Shown here: positions 57,051 through 64,000 of the stretch, in pieces | How positions within the stretch are numbered: the first letter of the stretch is position 1 | Layout: each line of letters opens with the position of its first letter | NCBI GenBank assembly: GCA_024291935.2 | Contig: CM044321.1 | Coordinates: 57,840,985-57,904,984, forward strand | From: Okapia johnstoni | Lineage: Eukaryota; Chordata; Mammalia; Artiodactyla; Giraffidae | Length of the DNA: 64,000 nucleotides | Direction of reading: 5' to 3' | Program-made: the position numbers and the translations under genes | Notes under the pieces: generated by a model | Seen by the model: only the letters and a program-made list of their open reading frames with translations | Database searches by the model: none | Told to the model about the DNA's origin: nothing

Positions 57051-57849
57051 TTTATATTGTAAGGTTGATTCTTAAAGAAAGATAGAGCATCATATTTGAA
57101 ATTAGATAGGCCAAATACAGTGAGCTCTCGCTTATTCATCACTGGCCCACACCCATTCTGAGGCTAATTCTTAGCATCTATCAAGGCCAAAGATAAAGGG
57201 TGTAAGGTGGAGTTCTGAAAATGGTGCCTCCTTGGGATAATGTGGTACTAGTAATTTTTCCATAAATTCTACCTCAGAGTTTTTAGAACATGCATTATAT
57301 TTCAGCAACACAAGAAGCAGGAACAAGAGAAGATGCTGTGTTAGGTCCAACAGACCGACACTGCCCAGACAAATGCCTGCGGGGCACTGAAAACCAACTT
57401 ACCCTCCAGGTTAGTGGTGACAGTGGGCCACGCAGCAACACAGATATCAGATGACCGACATGGGCCCTGTTGTACTTTCCCCATTTACAAAGTAAGTAAA
57501 CAGAATAAACACCAAATAACACAGGTTCTTTTTTTTTTTTTAAAGCAGTACAAGAAAAGGGGATAAGTGTCCTGTGGACTTCAACAGGAAAGGTTACTTC
57601 CAGAATTAATTATCTGTAGGAGACAGAACAGAGATAACTGGGGGTGGGGAGGCAGGAAAGGAAAGAACTTAGACAAAAATAGAGGAGAACTGGTCAAGAT
57701 AAAAGATCAACACATAATATACACACACACATACAGAAACACCCCCAGACATAGCATGACAATCCAGATCTGCGCAGGGCAGAAGTGACCCCATAGAACA
57801 TTGGCTGAGGACAACTGAAAGGTACACAATTAGTCCATAACATATTCAG

Positions 57850-57960
57850 TCAAAAAATATTTACTGAGTTCCTATAAGGTTCAAGGCCTTGCACTACTAA
57901 ATGCAAAAGTTAATAAGCCTCAGAGAGTTCTCGATGCAATGGGAGACACAGCCACACAAA
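57850..57960. repeat. L2/MIR-like fragment
   Basis: ATTTACTGAGTTCCTATAAGG and CAAGGCCTTGCAC resemble the common old-repeat motif; weak. Confidence 0.45.
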
Positions 57961-58052
57961 AGGGTTTTGCCAGAACTCCAGAAAAGCTAAAATTAAATGA
58001 TGGAGATAAGATACTCTGTGTGTGTGTATGTGTGTAGTATATCCTGCATTGG

Positions 58053-58087
58053 AAAAACCTGAATGAATGTTTTGGCCAACCCAGTAT
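58053..58087 (-). mobile_element. Mariner terminal fragment
   Basis: The minus strand reads CTGGGTTGGCCAAAACATTC then ATTCAGGTTTTTCC, the mammalian mariner terminal repeat pattern. Confidence 0.7.
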
Positions 58088-58294
58088 TATAGAAATATGG
58101 AGAAGATACAGTGTTATATCCTATAAAAACACGTATTACAACAATGAAAAGACGTGGAGGAAGCCAACAAGTGCAAAAGGAACTAAAACATGGAGTAGAA
58201 GCAACAAAGATAAAAGAGCTTAAGCAGAAAAAAAATCTAACTGTGATCATTTAAGGGATTTTTCTAGCTGAGATTAATAAAAGATGAGACCCCA

Positions 58295-58376
58295 AACTCA
58301 GTGTGCTGCAGCGTGCTGCAGACCATGGGGTTGCAAAGAGTCGGCCATGACTGAGCAACCGAACAACAACAACAGA
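58295..58376 (+). mobile_element. BovB/Bov-A 3' tail fragment
   Basis: GCGTGCTGCAGACCATGGGG to AGCAACCGAACAACAACAAC. Confidence 0.75.
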
Positions 58377-58817
58377 ACTCAGTGTGCTTTCGGAAGAAAC
58401 CAACGTTTTTCTCTTAAAGCTCATTCCTACAAAATAACTGTAACAACAAAAAGGATCGAAATTAAGTTGTCTTTGGACTTTCATAAAACTACATGTCATG
58501 AAGCCATGGAGAGAATCTAGAGTTCTGACAGGAAAGTCTATAACCTCATAATTAAATCTCTGGCCAACACACTTATGTGCAGATAGACTGTGTACACTTC
58601 GTAAAATTTTTACCAAAAGTTGAGATGGAGTCAAACCCACAAAAGCTCAACAAAACCAGAAATAGTTCTTGAAAGGGAGCCTTGGTGTGGGAGGGTGAGA
58701 ATCTCCAATTCATTCATGTGGGAATAAAAAGAAGAAAGGATTGAACTAAATAAGTCAAAAAGGAAATTGTCTCAAAAACCTCAAAGAAAAAGAAGAATGG
58801 AAATAACAATAAAATTA

Positions 58818-59633
58818 GAAATATTATCAATAACCTCAGATATGCAGATGACACCACCCTTATGACAGAAAGCGAAGAAGAACTAAAGAGCCTCTTGATG
58901 AAAGTGAGAGAGGAGAGTGAAAAAGTTGGCTTAAAGCTCAACGTTCAGAAAACTAAGATCATGCATAAGATCATGGCATCTGGTCCCATCATTTCATGGG
59001 AAATAGATGGGGAAACAGTGTCAGACTTTATTTTTTTGGGCTCCAAAATCACTGCAGATGGTGATTGCAGCCATGAAATTAAAAGACGCTTACTCCTTGG
59101 AAGAAAAGTTATGACCAACCTAGATAGCATATTTAAAAGCAGAGACATTACTTTGCCAAAAAAGGTCCGTCTAGTCAAGGCTATGGTTTTTCCAGTGGTC
59201 ATGTATGGATGTGAGAGTTGGACGGTGAAGAAAGCTGAGCGCCGAAGAATTGATGCTTTTGAACTGTGGTGTTGGAGAAGACTCTTGAGAGCTCCTTGGA
59301 CTGCAAGGAGATCCAACCAGTCCATCCTAGGGGAGATCAGTCCTGGGTGTTCATTGGAAGGACTGATATTGAAGCTGAAATCCCAATACTTTGGCCACCC
59401 CATGTGAAGAGTTGACTCATTGGAAAAGACCCTAATGCTGGGAAGGATTGAGGGCAGGAGGAGAAGGGGACAACAGAGGATGAGATGGTTGGATGGCATC
59501 ACTAACTCAACGGAGATGGGTTTGGGTAGACTCCGGGAGTTGGTGAAGGACAGGGAGGCCTGGCTTGCTGCAATTCATGGGGTCGCAAAGAGTCGGACAC
59601 GACTGAGCAACTGATTGAACTGAACTGAACTGA
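58818..59633 (+). mobile_element. BovB (RTE) LINE, 3' portion
   Basis: From ATTATCAATAACCTCAGATATG to the CTGAACTGAACTGA tail. Open at 58862-59407, carrying the C-terminal block. Contains an internal 9-bp duplication (AAGATCATGCATAAGATCATG). Confidence 0.95.
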
Positions 59634-59919
59634 TCAGAAAAGGAAAAGAAAATCTCTGGTACTTTGGGTGCCTGTTTTTTTCTGGTGATAGACCTTTCTG
59701 CTCTCCTTCCCACCCCACCTCACACACACCACCACCTCCCCCCAACTCTAGCAAGAGGGTGAGAACATGACCCAGGCAGGGCCAGAGTATTTCTTCCACT
59801 GCCCTGGCTCCAGCAATTGGCTCACAGATGGATTGTGACACCACCAAGCTAATCAAAATATGCTTCAACTCGGCTTTTCCCCCTAGGTGTTTTAGTTTAA
59901 ATAAAATATTTGGGGCATC

Positions 59920-60235
59920 TAGAAGAAGAACTAGAAAACAATGTAACAAGTTCCTGTGTATTTACCACCCAGCTCAAAAATTAAAGCAATGCAAGCTACC
60001 ACCTTGGTAGCTTCGGTTCTCTGATCCCATTCACCTCTGGCTCATACTGTATTTATCATGTACCCTCGCTATACATACTTTCACACTTTTACTAATATTA
60101 CAGATAATATGTGATATTGTTGTGTGTGCTTTGAAGCATTACAGAAATGGTACTACACGGTCAGTTTCTTCCCCCCACCTCAACATTATGTTTATGAGAT
60201 TTGTGTATTGACACAAATCTCACATTTATCTTACA
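59920..60235 (-). mobile_element. Probable old L1 fragment
   Basis: TTTACCACCCAGCTCAAAAAT and CCTCGCTATACATACTTTC resemble reverse old L1; modest support. Confidence 0.45.
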
Positions 60236-60253
60236 TGCTATAGCGCATCCCAT

Positions 60254-60472
60254 TGGCTTCCCAGGTGGCGCTAGTGGTAAAAAAAAAAACTTGTCTCCCA
60301 ATGCAGGAGATGCAAGAGATGCAGGTTTGATCCCTCGGTCAGGAAGATCCCCTGGAGAAGGGCATGGCAACCCACTCTAGTATTCTTGCCTGGAGAATCC
60401 CATGGACAGAGGAGCCTGGCAGTCCATAGTGTCACAAAGAGCTGGACACAACTGAAGTGACTTAGCATGCAC
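60254..60472 (+). mobile_element. Bov-tA SINE
   Basis: TTGGCTTCCCAGGTGGCGC (with a 10-A run in the head) to AAGTGACTTAGCATGC. Confidence 0.92.
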
Positions 60473-60491
60473 TTAGGACTATACTACAATT

Positions 60492-60680
60492 TGGGCTTCC
60501 CTGGTGGCTCAGTTGGCAAAGAATCTGTCTGCAATGCGGGAGATCTGGGTTCCATCCCTTGGTTGGGAAGATCCCCCGGAGAAGGGAACAGCTACTCACT
60601 CCAGTATTCTGGCCTACAGAATTCCCTGGGCTATGAGGTCGCAAAGAGTTGGACACAACTGAGCGAATTTCACTCACTCT
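60492..60680 (+). mobile_element. Bov-tA SINE
   Basis: TGGGCTTCCCTGGTGGCTCAG to AACTGAGCGAATTTCACTC, with a deletion in the Bov-A body. Confidence 0.92.
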
Positions 60681-60707
60681 CTGAGTTCTAATTGTTTTCA
60701 ATTGTTT

Positions 60708-60875
60708 ATTTTTTAAAAATATTTATTTACTTACTTGGCTGCTCCAGGTCTTAGATGTGGCCTGGGGGATATTTAGTTGTGGCACGTGGGATGTAGTTTA
60801 CCAACCAGGGATCGAACCTGGGCCCCTGTCTTGGGAGAAAGGAATCTTGGCCACTGGACCACCAGGAAACTCCCT
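60708..60875 (-). mobile_element. CHR-type SINE
   Basis: TACTTGGCTGCTCCAGGTC to GACCACCAGGAAACTCCC. Confidence 0.88.
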
Positions 60876-61072
60876 CACCTTTTAAAATAGTGACATATAG
60901 TAAGAAACGCACTTCATATTGTGACCCAGAGTGAAGGAGTGTATCAATGGTTGTATAGTTGTCTCATGAAACAATACCTGAACTCTGGATAGATTCCATT
61001 CTATTCTATCCTACATCATTAAAAAAAAAAGTCCTGGTCATTATCCATTAAATTAATTCACTACCTGCTCGT

Positions 61073-61292
61073 TGGGCTTCCCTGGTGGCTCAGACAGTAA
61101 AGAATCTGCCTGCAATGTGGGAGACCTGGGTTCGATCCCTGGGTTGGGAAGATCCCTTGGAGAAGGGAATGGCAACCTACTCCAGTATTCTTCTGGCCTG
61201 GAGAATTCCACGAACAGAGGAGCCTGGTGGACTACAGTCCATGCAGTGGCAAAGAGTCGGACATGGCTGAGCGACTTTTACTTCACTTTCAC
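61073..61292 (+). mobile_element. Bov-tA SINE
   Basis: TGGGCTTCCCTGGTGGCTCAG to GAGCGACTTTTACTTCAC. Confidence 0.93.
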
Positions 61293-61738
61293 TAACTGCT
61301 AATTAGTATGCAAGATGTCATTATGGGTTAAACTAGATGAAAGGTATACAGGATCTCTTGGTATTGTTTCTTATCTATAGTTATCTCAAAATAAAAAGTT
61401 AAAAATAAAGAATCTATCACTATGGAAAATTGACAGCAATAATCCAACATAAGGATAGTTACTGTTCCTGAGGTAGAAAACTAACAAATGAAAGATGTAC
61501 TTAAAGATGTACAAGATGTGTCTATTTATCTATTCAATCCTTCAGCAAGCCACCTTTTTCACTGTATACAACCACAGAATCATTTCTGGAATGTGGCTCT
61601 ATTAACATTAATTCATATTATCTGAATGAGATTTGTCATCTTGATGTTTTTCTGTACTACCTATAATGAGCATATTTCTTCTTTCCTGAAATGATAAACA
61701 GATTTGTGAGGGAAAAAAATCCATATTAACTAAGCAAG

Positions 61739-61981
61739 AAACTCCAATATTTTGGTCACTTCTTGCGAAGAGTTGAGTCATTGAAAAAGACCCTGATGCC
61801 GGGAAGGATTGGGGGCAGGAGAAGGGGACGACAGAGGATGAGATAGCTGGATGGCATCACTGACTCAATGGACATGAGTTTGGGTAAACTCCGGGAGTTG
61901 GTGATGGACAGGGAGGCCTGGCGTGCTGAGATTCATGGGGTCGCAAAAAGTCGGACACAACTGAGCTACTGAACTGAACTG
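61739..61981 (+). mobile_element. BovB 3' end fragment
   Basis: AACTCCAATATTTTGGTCAC to CTGAACTGAACTGA, with AAGCAAG on both sides (61732-61738, 61982-61988). Confidence 0.92.
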
Positions 61982-62639
61982 AAGCAAGGAACTGAATAGA
62001 AAAACCCATTTTGTTTTTGAATAGAAAAATCAAATATTAAACATTTAAATATCATTAAAATGTCAATTACTCCTAAAGTCCATAATTTGATACAATTCCA
62101 GTCACAAATCCAAGAAAGTTTTTAGTAAATAAATTCAGTCAAGAATATAGAAGAACAAGGATAACAAATTTTAAAATGGAAGATTTCTTATGGGGGAATG
62201 AAATTAAAAGTGTTATAAAGTGCTATAAGTAAAACAGTAAGACAAGAAAAACAGACAAATGGAACCAAACAGGTCAGATACAGAAGTGACTGTAAGTGAC
62301 TTTCAAACTTCTGGATATAAAATAATTTCTCTAATTTTACAAGTGATGAAGTAAATCTCAAAAAAAAAAAAAAGGACTGACAAATCAGTTAATATAAATA
62401 TGCTACAAATTTAATTAAAACTTTTTGAATTTTTATGGATAAAATAATAATAACATTATAGGCAAACCACAAATAAGAGAATTCTGTGACATGAATATGA
62501 AAGACAGAGGGCTAAAATCATTATAAAAGGAGATCTAAAACAAATAAGAAAATCATGAAGAAATAATGTATACATATTAGAAAACCACAAAGGAGGAAAT
62601 ATAGTTAAACACATAGTAAATGTCTATTTTCTATAATGG

Positions 62640-63330
62640 GAACACTGCAAAGTTAAAAATGAAGGACTATTTTGCTCATGATGTAACATAGTTTCTTTGT
62701 TTTTTTGAGAAAATTCTGTCTATTGATGGTGAGATGCAACAGGCTCTCTCTTTTCTTATTGGTGGGATTGGGAAACATGGATCTAGAGCCTTTAAATATC
62801 ATAACCTCTGACTCAGTAATTCTGTTTCTATCAGTTTGTCCTAAGAAAATAAACTAACAATGGTTATGTTTACAACTCTTTTTATTTTTCCACATTTCAA
62901 CATCTCTAAAATGTGCATGTGTCTTCATAATTGATGGAACCTTATACTAACTGGCAGGGTTTTTTTGTTCATTTGTTTGTTTTCTTTCTTAGTAGTACAT
63001 AAAGTGTATGCCTTACAACCAATGACTTCTTAGATTTGATGGAATACAGTATATGGCTATGAAAATGTTTACAAAGAATGTGAAATAAAATGTACAGGCT
63101 GCTAAAAGCACCATCCCATAATATAGAGTATAACAACAACTATATAAAAACAAGCAAAACTACAAATACACAAAACTTATGCAGAAAGAAATAATTTTAA
63201 AAAGTTAACAGTGATTGCCTCTGGGTAGCTGGATTATGAATACTTAATTTTCTTCTTCCTTCAAATTTTCTCTGTTTTCCTTCAAACTTTGTTTAATAGA
63301 TCATGCAAATGGTTTTACAATGGAAACACC
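62640..63330 (+). mobile_element. Old L1 3' end fragment
   Basis: TTTGTCCTAAGAAAATAAAC and AACAGTGATTGCCTCTGGGTAG follow old L1 3' sequence; limits approximate. Confidence 0.55.
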
Positions 63331-63769
63331 TTCTCATAAATGAAAGTTTTTAACCATTTTTTAAAGTTCAAACTGTGGAATATCTGATCGTAATGTCTTT
63401 TCAAAGCATTAGTCAAACAAATTATTTCTGTTACTTTGGCTATGAAATTTCATTTAAGAGTTGTACTTGGCTTAGATCCTGGAGAGAAAGCCAAAAAAAA
63501 TTATTCAGCTCTGCTCCCCGGCAACTCAGGCCCTGTAGACTTTTAGTAGATTTTGGCAGCATTCCTTTTCCTAAGACACAGTGAAATATTTCATATGCCT
63601 AATTTATGTGTGTGCACCTCTACAGATGACCCAATGTCAGTCACTCCAATGACTCATCTAAACATGTTTATGATGTAAGTGGAGAGGAGTGCATTTGAAG
63701 GGGGAAGGAGAAGCTAGGAGAAGAGGTCATTTGGGGCCTTAAATGCCCTCATGGTATCCTTTAAAGTAT

Positions 63770-64000
63770 TTTAAAGGGCTAATGTCTGTCTAGTCAAAGC
63801 TATAGTTTTTCCAGTAGTCATGTATGGATGTGAGAGTTGGACCATATATAAAGCTGAGCACCAAAGAATTAATGCTTTTGAACTGTGGTGTTGGAGAAGA
63901 CTCTTGCAGTACCTTGGACTGCAAGATCAAACCAGTCAATCCTAAAGGAAATCAGTCCTGAATATTCATTGGAAGGACTGATGATGAAACTGAAGCTCCA
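63770..64000 (+). mobile_element. BovB (RTE) LINE, cut by the window edge
   Basis: TGTCTGTCTAGTCAAAGC to the last base, within the conserved C-terminal block; has small deletions that break the frame. Confidence 0.92.

Larger units (their letters stand above)
54157..64000 (-). other. CAB39L: CAB39L 5' intron (upstream of first coding exon), incomplete
   Basis: Coding exon 1 starts with a splice acceptor, so this is intron up to an unseen 5' exon. It holds five BovB pieces, L1, a mariner end, three Bov-tA and a CHR. Unassigned: 54157-55093, 55853-56539, 57050-57849, 58088-58294, 58377-58817, 59634-59919, 61293-61735, 61989-62639 and 63331-63769. No CpG-rich promoter is present. Confidence 0.8.

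Noticed and set aside
1..64000. CRISPR array, prophage, plasmid-type or defence system
   Set aside because: All repeats resolve into mammalian transposons or microsatellites; gene structure is intron-exon.

Overview
The window is ruminant (bovid-type) genomic DNA. It is full of BovB/RTE LINE copies, Bov-tA and Bov-A SINEs and CHR-type tRNA-derived SINEs, a combination typical of cattle, sheep, goat and their relatives; the exact species cannot be told from the sequence. There are no bacterial-type operons, CRISPR arrays or phage genes. One protein-coding gene is supported.

That gene is CAB39L (MO25-beta), on the minus strand. All eight coding exons can be placed with canonical GT/AG junctions and consistent phases: 54156-54016 (with the start codon at 54117), 50365-50201, 44524-44406, 35612-35444, 30372-30313, 25565-25500, 16414-16271 and 7547-7368 (stop). 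They join into an uninterrupted 334-codon frame matching the full MO25 fold. The 3'UTR runs from 7367 to about 5236 and ends at an AATAAA signal (5260-5255, minus strand). The 5' noncoding exon(s) and promoter are not visible and should lie beyond 64000; 54157-64000 therefore reads as 5' intron. Positions 1-5235 are intergenic, downstream of the gene.

The introns are mostly transposon sediment: old L1, L2 and MIR; MaLR-type and other LTR relics; two mariner ends; a truncated 5S rRNA pseudogene (48716-48622); about ten BovB fragments, nearly all antisense to CAB39L; and several dozen Bov-tA, Bov-A and CHR SINEs, often nested and in several cases with clear target-site duplications. The stretches without an assignment are listed in the intron entries.

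The points most worth a second look are: an 89-bp copy of the 3' end of coding exon 4 embedded in an ancient repeat 340 bp away; two upstream ORFs, one overlapping the CAB39L start codon; a G-quadruplex-type G-run tract 7-42 nt from the exon 4 donor; inverted CHR SINEs closely bracketing exon 7; a Met-to-Thr change next to the STRAD-binding pocket; an L1 with a 5' inversion and a nested LTR; and a BovB nested inside a SINE. I found no evidence of an undescribed multi-gene system.
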